Source: Pseudonocardiaceae bacterium | GTDB lineage: Bacteria > Actinomycetota > Actinomycetes > Mycobacteriales > Pseudonocardiaceae | DNA length: 64,000 bases | Direction: 5' to 3' | NCBI GenBank assembly: GCA_009379845.1 | Contig: WHSZ01000001.1 | Span: forward strand, 247,237-311,236 | Shown here: positions 44,184-53,947 of the stretch, one piece after another | How positions within the stretch are numbered: the first letter of the stretch is position 1 | Layout: every line of letters starts with the position of its first letter | The notes under the pieces: model-generated | Databases searched by the model: none | Told to the model about the DNA's origin: nothing | The model's input: the letters and a program-made list of their open reading frames with translations, nothing else | Program-made: the position numbers and the translations under genes

Positions 44184-45635
44184 GTGGCTCGGTCGGAACG
44201 GCACGGCGCCAAGGTCGAATACGAGCGCCTTGACGCGCGGTATCTGGAACATCGGCAGCTCAAGCGCGGCGCGGCAGGCTGGGTGCTGCTCGCCGGGCTG
44301 GGTGTCAGCTACGTGATCTCCGGGGACTTCGCCGGCTGGAACTTCGGGCTGGACGAAGGTGGCTGGGGTGGCTTGCTGATCGCCACCGTGCTGATGGCGT
44401 TGATGTACACCTGCATGGTGTTCGGCCTTGCCGAGATGGCCTCGGCACTGCCCGTCGCCGGCGCGGGGTACGGGTTCGCCCGCCGCGCGCTCGGCCCGCT
44501 CGGCGGATTCGCCACCGGCACCGCGATCCTGATCGAGTACGCCATCGCGCCGGCCGCCATCGCGGTGTTCATCGGTGGCTACGTGGAGACGCTCGGCCTT
44601 TTCGGTCTCACCAACAGCTGGCCGATCTACCTCGGCTGCTACGCGATCTTCATCGGTATCCACCTGCGCGGCGTCGGCGAGGCATTGCGCGTGATGTTCG
44701 CGATCACCGCCATCGCGGTGCTCGCGCTGATCGCCTTCGTGGTGGGGATGATCCCGCAGTTCTCCGTTGACAACCTGTTCGACATCGTGCCGACCGATGC
44801 GGTGGGCGCGAGTAGCTTCCTGCCGTTCGGCATCGCCGGGGTGCTCGCCGCGCTGGTCTACGGAATCTGGTTCTTCCTTGCCATCGAAGGAGTTCCGCTC
44901 GCCGCGGAGGAGGCTCGCGAGCCGACCAAGGACATGCCGCGCGGCATCATCGCCGGGATGCTGACCCTCTTGGCCTTCGCCGCACTGATCCTGGTGGTGG
45001 CACCAGGCGGCGCCGGCTCGGAGGCGATCCGGACCGCGGACAACCCGCTGCCGCACGCGGTGCGTGCCGCATACGGCGGCGACAACGTGCTCGCGCAGAT
45101 CGTGAACTACGTGGGACTCGCCGGGCTGATCGCCAGCTTCTTCTCCATCATCTACGCGTACTCCCGGCAGCTGTTCGCGCTGTCCAGGGCCGGCTACCTG
45201 CCTCGCTGGCTGTCGGTCACCGGCAAGCGCAAGACGCCGTACCTGGCGCTGATCGTGCCTGGCACCCTCGGGTTCGCGCTCTCCGCGATCACCCAGGACG
45301 GCGCGCTACTGATCAATATCGCGGTATTCGGCGCCACGGTGTCCTACGTGCTGCTGAACGTCTCGCACATCGTGCTGCGGGTGCGGGAGCCGGACCTCGA
45401 GCGGCCGTACCGCACGCCGGGCGGGGTGGTCACCACGGGCATCGCGCTGGTGCTCGCGCTGGCCGCCGTGGTCGCCACCTTCTTCGTGGACGAACTCGCC
45501 GCGGCGATCACCGCCGGCATCTTCCTGGCCGCGATCGGGTACTTCTGGTTCTACAGCCGGCATCGGCTGGTGGCGAACGCACCGGAGGAGGAGTTCGCGG
45601 TCATCGAGCAGGCCGAAGCCGAGCTGGACGACTAG
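44184..45635 (+). CDS. APC-family amino acid/ethanolamine-type permease
   Basis: A 483-residue polytopic protein with about twelve helices. The first helices carry GLGVSYVISGDFAGWNFGL and MASALPVAGAGYGFARRALGPLGGF; later ones WFFLAIEGVPLAAEEAREPTKDMPRG and YAYSRQLFALSRAGYLPRWL. This is the pattern of ethanolamine permeases in the amino acid-polyamine-organocation family. The GTG at 44184 is preferred because GGAG lies five bases upstream. Divergence from the PuuA-like gene suggests it imports the amine that the cluster degrades. Confidence 0.9.
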   Translation: MARSERHGAKVEYERLDARYLEHRQLKRGAAGWVLLAGLGVSYVISGDFAGWNFGLDEGGWGGLLIATVLMALMYTCMVFGLAEMASALPVAGAGYGFARRALGPLGGFATGTAILIEYAIAPAAIAVFIGGYVETLGLFGLTNSWPIYLGCYAIFIGIHLRGVGEALRVMFAITAIAVLALIAFVVGMIPQFSVDNLFDIVPTDAVGASSFLPFGIAGVLAALVYGIWFFLAIEGVPLAAEEAREPTKDMPRGIIAGMLTLLAFAALILVVAPGGAGSEAIRTADNPLPHAVRAAYGGDNVLAQIVNYVGLAGLIASFFSIIYAYSRQLFALSRAGYLPRWLSVTGKRKTPYLALIVPGTLGFALSAITQDGALLINIAVFGATVSYVLLNVSHIVLRVREPDLERPYRTPGGVVTTGIALVLALAAVVATFFVDELAAAITAGIFLAAIGYFWFYSRHRLVANAPEEEFAVIEQAEAELDD

Positions 45636-45677
45636 CAGCACGCAGGCTTGATCTGGCGCCAAGTAGGCTCAACCAAC

Positions 45678-46178
45678 GTGATCGAGAGCCTGAAGGTGCG
45701 GCGCGCGCGGATCGGCGACGTGCGGATGATCAAGGCCCTAGTGGATCAGTACGCCGGCCGCGTGCTGCTGGAAAAGGACCTGGTCACGCTCTACGAAGAC
45801 GTGCAGGAATTCTGGGTCGCCGAACTGGACGGCGCCGTCGTCGGCTGCGGGGCACTGCACGTGCTCTGGGAGGACCTCGCGGAGATCCGCACCGTCGCGG
45901 TGGATCGGGCGATCCGGGAATCCGGCGTCGGTCACGCGATCGTGCGGCAGCTGATCGATGTCGCCAGGGAGTTAGGCCTGCCACGGCTATTCGTGCTCAC
46001 CTTCGAGACGCGGTTCTTCGGCAAGCACGGATTCACGGAGATCGAGGGCACTCCGGTCGAGGCCGAGGTGTACGAGGAAATGCGCCGATCAGCCGACCGC
46101 GGCGTCGCGGAGTTCCTCGACCTGCCGTACGCCAAACCGAACATCCTTGGCAACAGCCGGATGCTGCTCCAGCTGTGA
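45678..46178 (+). CDS. argA: ArgA-like amino-acid N-acetyltransferase
   Basis: A 166-residue GNAT enzyme similar to the short single-domain N-acetylglutamate synthase of mycobacteria (Rv2747): VRRARIGDVRMIKALVDQYAGRVLLEKDL, LHVLWEDLAEIRTVAV, then the acetyl-CoA loop RESGVGHAIVRQL and FETRFFGKHGF. It makes N-acetylglutamate for arginine synthesis. As in mycobacteria it lies beside ftsK, here with a phospholipase gene between. It starts at a GTG at 45678. Confidence 0.9.
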   Translation: MIESLKVRRARIGDVRMIKALVDQYAGRVLLEKDLVTLYEDVQEFWVAELDGAVVGCGALHVLWEDLAEIRTVAVDRAIRESGVGHAIVRQLIDVARELGLPRLFVLTFETRFFGKHGFTEIEGTPVEAEVYEEMRRSADRGVAEFLDLPYAKPNILGNSRMLLQL

Positions 46179-46301
46179 CGCCGAATCGATCGCACACAAT
46201 TCACCCGAACCAGGTAAGAAATTCACCGAACGGCGGTGCCGGAACTCGATCACCGTCGACGAATCTGGATCCCTGCTGAACGTCTTTCCGGGAGCGTCAC
46301 G

Positions 46302-46841
46302 ATGTCTGAGGTCCGGTCCACCCGCCGTATGCCGAGCACCGTCAGCGCCCTCCGCGCCGTCTGTACCGTCTTCGCTGTTCTCGGCGGCTTGCTGCTCGGA
46401 GCGGGATCCGCCCATGGGCAAACCATCGAGGAAGTCACCGACGACTACCTGTTCACCACATCGCTGCCCGAATTCGTGGAAATCCGTAGCGCGGCCCCAT
46501 ATCCGGACCAGCTGGACTGGGCCTCGGACGCGTGCTCGTGGTCCCCGGACGAGCCGCTCGGCTTCGATTTCACGCCCGCCTGCTACCGGCACGATTTCGG
46601 CTACCGCAACTACAAGAGGCAAGGCCGGTTCAATGAGGACACCCGGCTGACGATCGACGACAACTTCTACGCGGATCTCAAGGTCATCTGCGCCGGAAAC
46701 TACACATGCAACGGCACCGCGTGGACCTACTACCGCGCGGTTCGCCAGTTCGGTGCCAGCGCGACCAGCACCGCGGACGCGTTGCGTAAGGCCGAGGTGC
46801 GCAAGGCCGAGGTGCCCGGCGCCCGGCGAGCGGCCGGTTGA
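46302..46841 (+). CDS. secreted prokaryotic phospholipase A2
   Basis: A 179-residue protein with a signal peptide (basic start, hydrophobic residues 18-36, cleavage after about SAHG/Q). The mature part carries the PLA2 core: CSW, GFDFTPACYRHDFGYRNYK with the His97-Asp98 dyad, and IDDNFYADLKVIC with calcium-binding and disulfide residues. It resembles the Streptomyces violaceoruber enzyme and would release fatty acids from phospholipids outside the cell. Start at the ATG at 46302, eight bases after GGGAG. The last residues are an Ala/Arg tail. Confidence 0.92.
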   Translation: MSEVRSTRRMPSTVSALRAVCTVFAVLGGLLLGAGSAHGQTIEEVTDDYLFTTSLPEFVEIRSAAPYPDQLDWASDACSWSPDEPLGFDFTPACYRHDFGYRNYKRQGRFNEDTRLTIDDNFYADLKVICAGNYTCNGTAWTYYRAVRQFGASATSTADALRKAEVRKAEVPGARRAAG

Positions 46842-46850
46842 GCACCCGCG

Positions 46851-49343
46851 TCACTCCGCCGAATCGGACTCCGGCGGCGGGCCGCCCCGAATCGACTGGA
46901 TCAACGCCGGTAGCTCGTCCGGTTTCACCAGGACGTCGCGCGCCTTTGAGCCCTCGGACGGGCCCACCACGCCGCGGGTTTCCAGCAGGTCCATCAACCG
47001 GCCTGCCTTGGCGAACCCGACGCGGAGCTTGCGCTGCAGCATCGAGGTCGAGCCGAACTGCGAGGTGACCACCAGCTCGGCGGCCTGCAGGAACACCTCG
47101 AGGTCGTCACCGATATCCGGATCGACTTCCTTCTGCTCGCCGGGTTTCGCGGCGGTGACGCCGTCGGTGTACTCCGGCTCGGCCTGCTCCTTGGTGAACG
47201 AGACGATCTTGCTGATCTCGCCGTCGGTGACGAACGAGCCTTGGATGCGGACCGGCTTGCCGGCACCCATCGGCAAGTACAACCCGTCACCCATGCCGAT
47301 CAGCTTCTCCGCTCCCGGCTGGTCCAGGATGACCCGCGAGTCGGTGAGCGAGGACGTGGCGAACGCCGGCCGGGACGGCACGTTGGTCTTGATCAACCCG
47401 GTGACCACGTCCACCGATGGGCGCTGGGTGGCCAGCACCAGGTGGATCCCCGCGGCTCGCGCCTTCTGGGTGATCCGGACGACGGCGTCCTCCACGTCGC
47501 GCGGCGCGGTCATCATCAGGTCGGCGAGCTCGTCGACGATCGCCAGGATGTACGGATACGGCCGGTATTCCCGCTCGCTGCCAGGCGGTGCGGTGATGTC
47601 CCCGGAACGCACCTTGGCATTGAAGTCGTCGATATGCCGTACCCGGCTGGCCTGCATGTCCTGGTAGCGCTGCTCCATCTCCTCGACCAGCCACGCCAGC
47701 GCGGCTGCCGCCTTCTTCGGCTGCGTGATGATCGGCGTGATCAGGTGCGGAACGCCCTCGTACGGCGTCAGCTCCACCATCTTCGGGTCGATCAGGATCA
47801 TCCTGACCTCTTCCGGGGTGGCCCTGGCCAGCAACGACACCAGCATCGAGTTAACGAAGCTGGACTTACCGGAACCCGTCGACCCGGCACACAGCAGGTG
47901 CGGCATCTGGGTCAGGTTCGCGGTGACCATGTGGCCCTCGATGTCCTTACCGAGGCCGACCAGCATCGGGTGGTTGTCCTTGGCCGCGGTCGACGAGCGC
48001 AGCACGTCGCCGAGCAGCACCTTTTCCCGGTCCGAGTTGGGCACCTCGATACCGACGGCCGACTTGCCGGGAATCGGCGCCAGCAGGCGCACGTTGTCGG
48101 TGGCCACCGCGTAGGCGATGTTCTTGGTCAGCGCGGTGATCTTCTCGACCTTGACGCCGGGGCCGAGCTCGACCTCGTAGCGAGTCACCGTTGGGCCCCG
48201 GGTGAAGCCGGTGACCTGCGCGTCCACTTTGAACTGATCGAGCACGCCGTTGATCGCTTCGATCATCACGTCGTTGGCCTTGCTGCGCGACTTGGGTGGG
48301 TCGCCGCCGGCGAGCAGGTCGGGCGGCGGCAACGTGTAGTCACCCTCCACGGCCCGCACCACGATCGGCGCGCTTTCCGCCTTGCTCGGTTTCTTCGCCT
48401 CGGCCGGCGGTTCGGCCGCCTGCACCTCCGACGGGCGTGGCCGCTTCGGCTCGGCCGGGGCCTGCTCGGCGGCTTGTTCGCCGGCCTCGTCGTTCATGCT
48501 GGACTGCCGGCGGCGCGACGGACGACGCAGCCGCACATCGTTTTCCGGCTCGGGTTCGTTGGCCGGCTGCTGGCGCTCGAGCTCGTCGGCCGGGTCCATG
48601 CCCCACTCGCGCAGCCGCGTCGGGATCTGCCTGACCGGCGTTCCGGTGAACACCAGCACGCCGTAGCCGAGCACCAGGATCAGCAGCGGCACAGCAACCC
48701 ACGCGGTGACGCCCTTGGCCAGCATGCCGCCGGAGCCGTAGCCCACGGCTCCGCCTGCGTACATCCAGTCCAGGTTCGACTCCGGGCTTCCGGTGAAGAT
48801 GTGCATCAGCCCGAGCAGCGCCAGCACGAACAGCAGCGAGCCGATCACCATCCGCGGCCTGGTCTCCGGCCGAGGTTCGGTGCGCATCAGCACGATGCCG
48901 ATGACCAGCAACACCATCGGCAGGGCCACCGCGCCGGCACCGACCGCGTGCCGGGCGCCGATCTCCACCCACCGGCCGACCGGTCCCGCCGCCTGCCACC
49001 ACGAGCCCATCGCGATGACCAGACCGAGCGCGATGTAGGCGAAGGCCAGGCCATCCCGGCGATGTTCGGGCTCGAGGTCACGGGTGCGGCCCAGCGTCCG
49101 CGCCAGCCCACCGGTCCCCCTTGCCAGCAGGTTCCAGCCGCCCCGCACCGCCTGCCCGAACGTCGAACCGCGGCGAGAGCGCCGGGGCGGGCTCTTGCGC
49201 GCAGCAGGCTTGCGGGCCGCGGGCTTGCGGGCCGGGGAGCGCGACGAACCGGATTTGGCACCGCGGGAGCCACCCGCCGACCGGGAACCACCCTTGCCGG
49301 CGCGCGTCTGGCTACTCCCCGAGGTCACAGTCCGGCCCGCCAT
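46851..49343 (-). CDS. ftsK: DNA translocase FtsK
   Basis: An 830-residue septal DNA pump. After a basic Ser/Gly/Lys-rich leader come four hydrophobic helices (about residues 90-250), a variable linker, and the RecA-like motor with Walker [18 protein letters not shown], Walker [14 protein letters not shown] and the [23 protein letters not shown] block. The C-terminal gamma winged helix ([22 protein letters not shown]) reads KOPS sites. I chose the ATG at 49343, after which the mycobacterial-like leader begins; open frame upstream is non-homologous. It clears chromosome ends from the division septum. Confidence 0.96.
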   Translation of the reverse strand: MAGRTVTSGSSQTRAGKGGSRSAGGSRGAKSGSSRSPARKPAARKPAARKSPPRRSRRGSTFGQAVRGGWNLLARGTGGLARTLGRTRDLEPEHRRDGLAFAYIALGLVIAMGSWWQAAGPVGRWVEIGARHAVGAGAVALPMVLLVIGIVLMRTEPRPETRPRMVIGSLLFVLALLGLMHIFTGSPESNLDWMYAGGAVGYGSGGMLAKGVTAWVAVPLLILVLGYGVLVFTGTPVRQIPTRLREWGMDPADELERQQPANEPEPENDVRLRRPSRRRQSSMNDEAGEQAAEQAPAEPKRPRPSEVQAAEPPAEAKKPSKAESAPIVVRAVEGDYTLPPPDLLAGGDPPKSRSKANDVMIEAINGVLDQFKVDAQVTGFTRGPTVTRYEVELGPGVKVEKITALTKNIAYAVATDNVRLLAPIPGKSAVGIEVPNSDREKVLLGDVLRSSTAAKDNHPMLVGLGKDIEGHMVTANLTQMPHLLCAGSTGSGKSSFVNSMLVSLLARATPEEVRMILIDPKMVELTPYEGVPHLITPIITQPKKAAAALAWLVEEMEQRYQDMQASRVRHIDDFNAKVRSGDITAPPGSEREYRPYPYILAIVDELADLMMTAPRDVEDAVVRITQKARAAGIHLVLATQRPSVDVVTGLIKTNVPSRPAFATSSLTDSRVILDQPGAEKLIGMGDGLYLPMGAGKPVRIQGSFVTDGEISKIVSFTKEQAEPEYTDGVTAAKPGEQKEVDPDIGDDLEVFLQAAELVVTSQFGSTSMLQRKLRVGFAKAGRLMDLLETRGVVGPSEGSKARDVLVKPDELPALIQSIRGGPPPESDSAE

Positions 49344-49460
49344 ATTCTCTAGGGTAACGGTCACGACACATTCATCCCAGGAAGCACTCGCGTCACACGA
49401 GCAACATCCTGCGAGCGTGGCAGCCGTGCCGGTGCCTGTCGCGGACACTGGTAGCCGACC

Positions 49461-50321
49461 ATGCCATGCTCTTGCTCCATGGTGGTCTGCGACGACGACT
49501 CGGCCGAGTCGACACGCCGCCCCGGGGCCAGCCCACCTCCGGCTCCACTGGTGCGGCGAACGACGCTGTGGCGAGTGATGATGGCCCTTGATCGCGGGTT
49601 GGTGGGGCTGCTCGGACGGCTGCACGTGACCGGCACCGTGCCCGAACGGCTGCGCGGTCGCCCGCTGCTAATGGTCGCGAACCACATCGGGGTGTTCGAT
49701 GCGTTCGTGCTGATCGCCGCCTGCCGCGAGATCGGTATCACGCCAAGGTTCCTGCTCACCGCGGGGCTGCTCGACGCCCCGATCATGGGGCCAGCGCTGC
49801 GCGTCAGCGGGCACCTGCGGGTCGACAGGGGCAAGCACAACGTCGCCGAGGCGTTCGGTCGGGCGGTGCGGGCGCTGCACTCGACACGGGACCCGATCCT
49901 GGTCTATCCGGAGGGGCGGATCAGCCACGATCCCGGGCTGTGGCCGGAGCGGGGCAAGACCGGGGCCGCGCGGATGGCGCTCGCGGCCGGGGTGCCGGTG
50001 CTGCCGGTGAGCCAGTGGGGCGCGCACGAGGCGGTGTGCTGGGGCACCGAGACGGTCACGTCGTTCGACGATCTGAAGCCGCTGCTGCGATCCGGGGTGC
50101 GTTCGATGTGGCGGCAACCGAGGTTCCAGGTGCACTTCGGGGAGCCGGTGGGCCTGGACGACCTGTCCGTCGAGCGTCCCGGCGATGCGGTACGGGCGCA
50201 CGCGCGGATCATGCGGGCGATCGCGGCCGGCATGGTTCCGTTGCGCGCCGGCGAGCTGGAGGAGCCTCGCTTTCACGACGCCACCCGCCCAACGGACAGC
50301 CGCAGTCCCTGGAAGCCGTGA
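49461..50321 (+). CDS. PlsC-like lysophospholipid acyltransferase
   Basis: A 286-residue acyltransferase with the four family blocks: [10 protein letters not shown] (NHx4D), [20 protein letters not shown] (EGxxS-like) and [13 protein letters not shown]. It transfers an acyl chain to a lysophospholipid or glycerol derivative at the inner membrane face. The first 35 residues are low in similarity and no ribosome site fixes the start, so 49461 and 49479 (both ATG) are equally possible. It is divergent from ftsK. Confidence 0.85.
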   Translation: MPCSCSMVVCDDDSAESTRRPGASPPPAPLVRRTTLWRVMMALDRGLVGLLGRLHVTGTVPERLRGRPLLMVANHIGVFDAFVLIAACREIGITPRFLLTAGLLDAPIMGPALRVSGHLRVDRGKHNVAEAFGRAVRALHSTRDPILVYPEGRISHDPGLWPERGKTGAARMALAAGVPVLPVSQWGAHEAVCWGTETVTSFDDLKPLLRSGVRSMWRQPRFQVHFGEPVGLDDLSVERPGDAVRAHARIMRAIAAGMVPLRAGELEEPRFHDATRPTDSRSPWKP

Positions 50322-50627
50322 CCGGCGGCGGGCGGGAGAAAATTACCCCAAGTGGCGGGTTCCCGTTCAAATCCCCCAATCTAGGGTCACCCACTAGGGG
50401 TTAGCCAGAGTTAACGGTTTCGATTCGTTCGACCGGACCTCGTCGAGGGCGTCGAGGAAAGGAACGGGCATGGGCCGACGTTGTCGTGAACGCCGCCCTG
50501 TCCGGAGCACGATGCCAGCCCGCCCGTTGCCGCTCGCACTGGACAACTCCTGTTAGGTCCCGCGGGCCCGTGCCAGAAGCACATGTCTACCCGCGGGTTT
50601 CCCTGCACCTGACGGAGGAGACACCTG
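50322..50627. other. 306-base gap before the secreted protease
   Basis: No coding frame is convincing. Around 50378-50402 CCCC and GGGG arms enclose TAG/CTA and a GGGT-C-ACCC core, which may form a small hairpin; it could end the acyltransferase transcript. The rest (50403-50627) probably holds the protease promoter and a long leader. I see no match to a known riboswitch. Confidence 0.3.
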
Positions 50628-51767
50628 ATGAATCGCAGAGGGATGGCCCGGGCCGCCGGCGCCTCGATCTTCACTGCGGCAATCGCGGCCGCGTTAACCG
50701 TGCCGGGAGCGGCCGCCGCACCCACCGGGCAAGGCGCATCCGCCTCCCCCAGCGTCGCCTCGGCGGACATGCTGGCGGCGATGCAACGTGACCTCGACCT
50801 GACCGCGAAGCAGGCCAAGGCCAGGGTCGCCCAGGAAACCGAGGCCGCGCAGCTCGAGCGGTCGTTGAGCCGCAGCCTCGGGGAGTCCTACGGCGGGGCT
50901 GTATTCGACACGTCGAGCGGCAAGCTGGTCGTGCACGTCACCGACGCCGCACGGGCGGGCAGTGTCCGGGCGGCCGGCGCCGAGGCGAAAGTGGTCGAGC
51001 ACAGCGTGGCCGAGCTGGACGCCGTGAGCACCGCGTTGAACGAGCACGCGAAAACCGCGCCGAATGCGGTCAGCGGCTGGTACACGAAGGAGTCGCTGAA
51101 CTCCGTCGTGCTGACCGTCCAGCCGGGCTCCGCCGAGGCGGCGAAGGCGTTCGTCACGGCGTCGGGCGCCGATCCGTCCGCCGTGCGGATCGTGGAATCG
51201 GCCGAACGGCCACGGCTGTTCCAGGAGCAAATCGTCGGCGGAAACGCTTACACCACAGGCAGTTCGCGGTGTTCGATCGGATTCTCGGTGAACGGCGGTT
51301 TCGTCACGGCCGGGCACTGCGGCGACGAGGGAACCTCGACCTCGAACCCGACCGGTACCGTCGCCGGCTCGGTCTTCCCTGGCAACGACTACGCCTGGGT
51401 GGAGTCGAGCGCGCAGACCACCCCGACCGTCAACGACTACTCGGGCGGCACGGTGACCGTCGCGGGATCCACCGAGGCGTCCGAGGGCGCGTCGATCTGC
51501 CGTTCCGGGTCAACCACCGGTTGGCACTGCGGAACGGTGCAGGCGAAGGGGCAGACCGTGAGCTACCCCGAGGGCACCGTGAACGGCCTGACGCGTACCG
51601 ACGTATGCGCGGAGCCCGGCGACTCGGGCGGCTCCTTCATCAGCGGTAACCAGGCGCAGGGCATGACCTCCGGCGGGTCGGGCGACTGCAGCTCTGGCGG
51701 GACGACCTACTTCCAACCGGTCAACCCGGCGCTGAACGCGTTCGGGCTGAGCTTGGTCACCGGCTAG
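50628..51767 (+). CDS. secreted chymotrypsin-like serine protease (streptogrisin type)
   Basis: A 379-residue precursor. Signal peptide residues 1-31 (basic start, AAIAAALTVPGAAAA), a pro-region of the alpha-lytic protease type to about residue 200, then a mature S1 domain starting near IVGGNAYTTG. The triad is His in FVTAGHCG, Asp in PGNDYAWVE and Ser in EPGDSGGSF; cysteine pairs SSRCS..GHCG and CRSG..WHCG match streptogrisins. The pro-region acts as a folding catalyst and is then removed. The ATG follows GGAGG. Confidence 0.95.
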   Translation: MNRRGMARAAGASIFTAAIAAALTVPGAAAAPTGQGASASPSVASADMLAAMQRDLDLTAKQAKARVAQETEAAQLERSLSRSLGESYGGAVFDTSSGKLVVHVTDAARAGSVRAAGAEAKVVEHSVAELDAVSTALNEHAKTAPNAVSGWYTKESLNSVVLTVQPGSAEAAKAFVTASGADPSAVRIVESAERPRLFQEQIVGGNAYTTGSSRCSIGFSVNGGFVTAGHCGDEGTSTSNPTGTVAGSVFPGNDYAWVESSAQTTPTVNDYSGGTVTVAGSTEASEGASICRSGSTTGWHCGTVQAKGQTVSYPEGTVNGLTRTDVCAEPGDSGGSFISGNQAQGMTSGGSGDCSSGGTTYFQPVNPALNAFGLSLVTG

Positions 51768-51887
51768 GCGTGCCAGGACGGCGTGCCGCGCCCACTGCTA
51801 CCCGGGCGCGGCGCGCCACCCGGCTGGCTTGTCCGGGCCGACCCGATGATCGGTGCGGTGCGGCGAGCCCGCCGTTACCGTGTGCCA

Positions 51888-52670
51888 ATGGGCCGGATTG
51901 GTGGCGTCCTGATCGACATCGACGGTGTGCTCACCGTGTCGTGGCAGCCGCTGCCGGGGGCCGTGCCCGCGTTCCGCCAGATCCGGGACGCCGGCGTGGC
52001 GCTGGCGCTGCTGACCAACACCACCTCGCGTACCCGGGCGTCGATCGCCGGCGCGCTGACCGAAGCGGGCTTCCCGGTGCACCCGGAAGACATCCATACC
52101 GCGCCAACCGTCACCGCGTCCTACCTGGCTGCACACCACCCCGGCGCCCGGTGCCTGCTGCTGAACAGCGGCGACATCCGGGAGGACCTCGGCAACGTGA
52201 CGCTGGTTGAGGACGATCCGGACGTCGTCCTCGTCGGCGGCGCCGGCGAGGAGTTCGACTACCCGGCGCTGAACCGGATCTTCGGCGAGTTGCGGCGAGG
52301 CGCCAGGCTGATCGCCATGCACCGGAACCTGTACTGGCGCACATCCGCCGGCCTGCGACTCGACACCGGGGCATTCCTGGTCGGGCTGGAGCACGCCGCG
52401 CGGGTGCGTGCTGAGGTGGTCGGCAAGCCATCCGCGGCGTTCTTCGACACCGCCGTCGCGGGCTTGGGAATAGCACCGGATCAAGCGTTGATGATCGGTG
52501 ACGACATCGATGCCGACGTGCTGGCCGCCCAGCGCCGCGGCATCACCGGCGTGCTGGTGAGGACCGGCAAGTACTTACCGGAAACCCATGCGGCCGCCGA
52601 GGCCGACCCCGATCACGTGCTGGACAGCTTCGCCGACCTACCGGCCCTGCTGGAGCGATTGGGATCCTGA
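51888..52670 (+). CDS. HAD-IIA phosphatase (TIGR01458/LHPP-like)
   Basis: A 260-residue HAD hydrolase with a C2 cap. Motif I is LIDIDGVL, motif II LLTNTTSRT, motif III VVGKPS and motif IV MIGDDIDADVLAAQ. LHPP-like members dephosphorylate phospholysine/phosphohistidine or pyrophosphate in vitro; NagD-like members act on nucleotides. The ATG at 51888 fits the family, and the upstream open frame is discarded. Confidence 0.88.
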   Translation: MGRIGGVLIDIDGVLTVSWQPLPGAVPAFRQIRDAGVALALLTNTTSRTRASIAGALTEAGFPVHPEDIHTAPTVTASYLAAHHPGARCLLLNSGDIREDLGNVTLVEDDPDVVLVGGAGEEFDYPALNRIFGELRRGARLIAMHRNLYWRTSAGLRLDTGAFLVGLEHAARVRAEVVGKPSAAFFDTAVAGLGIAPDQALMIGDDIDADVLAAQRRGITGVLVRTGKYLPETHAAAEADPDHVLDSFADLPALLERLGS

Positions 52671-52712
52671 TCCACGGCGGAACCGGGATCGCGGGCGGAC
52701 ATACTCGCGGGC

Positions 52713-53687
52713 GTGGCAACCACAACCGGGGCACCTGGCACGTACGCGCACCCAGGACGGGGCACGGCGCTGATCCTGGCGTCCTCGTTCTGCTTCGGAA
52801 GCTCCGGGCCGATCGCCAAACCCGCGATGCAGGCCGGCATGACCGCCGAACAGGTCACCACCGCCCGGATCGGCCTTGCCGCACTCGTGCTGCTGCTCGG
52901 CGTCGGGCTCGCCAGTCCCCGCGCGCTGCGCGTGGCCCGCGAGCAGTGGCGCCTGGTGCTCGGCTATGGCCTGCTCGGTGTCGCCGGCGTCCAGCTGTGC
53001 TACTTCCTCGCTGTGGCACGGCTTCCGGTGGGGATCGCGTTGCTGCTCGAGTACCTCTCCCCCGTGCTGGTGGCGCTGTGGGTCAGGCTGGTGCGGCGCA
53101 CCGTGCTGCCCGGCCTCATGTGGTTGGGCACCGGGATGGCGATCGCCGGGCTGGCGATGGTGGCGCAGGTGTGGCAGGGGCTGCGGCTGGACGCGTTCGG
53201 CCTGCTCGCCGGGATCGGCGCGGCGGTCTGCTCGGCGGGCTACTTCCTGCTCGGCGAGCGCGGCGCGCACACCACCTCCCCGCTCGGCCTCGTCACCTGG
53301 GGCATGGTGATCGGCGCGCTCGCGGTGGCCGCGACCGGTCCACCGTGGACGGTGCGCGCCGAGGTGCTCGGCAGCACGGCGGATTTCGGGCCGTGGCAGC
53401 CACCGGTGTGGATGCTGCTGATCTCCGTCGCGCTGCTGTCCACGGTGCTCGCCTACCTCAGCGGGATCGTCGCGCTACGCCACCTGCCGCCGAACGTCGC
53501 CAGCGTGCTGGCGTTGACGGAGCCGCTGGTGGCCGGCGTGGCCGCGTGGGTGTTGCTCGGCGAAGCGCTCACCGCGGGGCAGCTGGTCGGGGCCGGTGTG
53601 CTGCTCACCGGCGCGCTGATCGTGCAGCGTTGCACCCGAGGACCTGCCGTGGCCGCCGAACCCCTGCCAGGCGAAGGCGGCACGTGA
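52713..53687 (+). CDS. EamA/DMT-family transporter
   Basis: A 324-residue protein with ten predicted helices in two EamA halves (GTALILASSFCFGSSGPIAKPAMQAG; LGYGLLGVAGVQLCYFLAVARLPVGIALLLEYLSPVLVALW, in pieces; second half ending LLGEALTAGQLVGAGVLLTGALIV). Full-length, unlike the EamA gene at 62384. The substrate cannot be read; relatives export amino acids or metabolites. It begins at a GTG, 42 bases after the HAD gene. Confidence 0.9.
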   Translation: MATTTGAPGTYAHPGRGTALILASSFCFGSSGPIAKPAMQAGMTAEQVTTARIGLAALVLLLGVGLASPRALRVAREQWRLVLGYGLLGVAGVQLCYFLAVARLPVGIALLLEYLSPVLVALWVRLVRRTVLPGLMWLGTGMAIAGLAMVAQVWQGLRLDAFGLLAGIGAAVCSAGYFLLGERGAHTTSPLGLVTWGMVIGALAVAATGPPWTVRAEVLGSTADFGPWQPPVWMLLISVALLSTVLAYLSGIVALRHLPPNVASVLALTEPLVAGVAAWVLLGEALTAGQLVGAGVLLTGALIVQRCTRGPAVAAEPLPGEGGT

Positions 53688-53824
53688 CGGGTGTCCTGGC
53701 AGGCAGCGGCATGTCCCAACGACGTCCAAACCGGCAGCCCGCTCATCCATCGGCACGAGGACGGATCGGCCGGGACGGCGCAAGCTCGTGGGTAATGGCC
53801 TAGCCGAACCCAGGGAGGCAGCAC

Positions 53825-53947
53825 ATGTGCCACCCAACCAAACGCGAGCGACGCCGCGCACGCCGCCAGCTGATCAAAACCATCCTCGCGGTCGTCTGCG
53901 CGCTGGCCGTGGCCCGCGGCCGAGCGCGTGAACTCACACCGGAATGA
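53825..53947 (+). CDS. 40-residue Arg-rich small membrane protein
   Basis: An ATG seven bases after GGGAGG opens a 40-residue frame: MCHPTKRERRRARRQLIK, a hydrophobic helix of about 12 residues (TILAVVCALAVA) and a polar end. It stops inside the last 14 bases of rnj on the other strand. Good ribosome site, basic start and hydrophobic core are typical of real small proteins, but the helix is short and there is no comparison to test it. Confidence 0.5.
   Translation: MCHPTKRERRRARRQLIKTILAVVCALAVARGRARELTPE

Noticed and set aside
47241..49352. A 703-codon plus-strand frame opposite ftsK
   Set aside because: Shadow of ftsK with antisense composition and no domain.
50322..50627. A riboswitch, such as a c-di-AMP (ydaO) type, before the secreted protease
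   Set aside because: I looked for the conserved GGGGGA/CCC cores and P1 pairing and did not find them.
53721..53803. A 30-residue plus-strand frame starting MSQRRPN between the EamA gene and the 40-residue ORF
   Set aside because: No good ribosome site at the right distance, no hydrophobic core and no composition unlike random frame.
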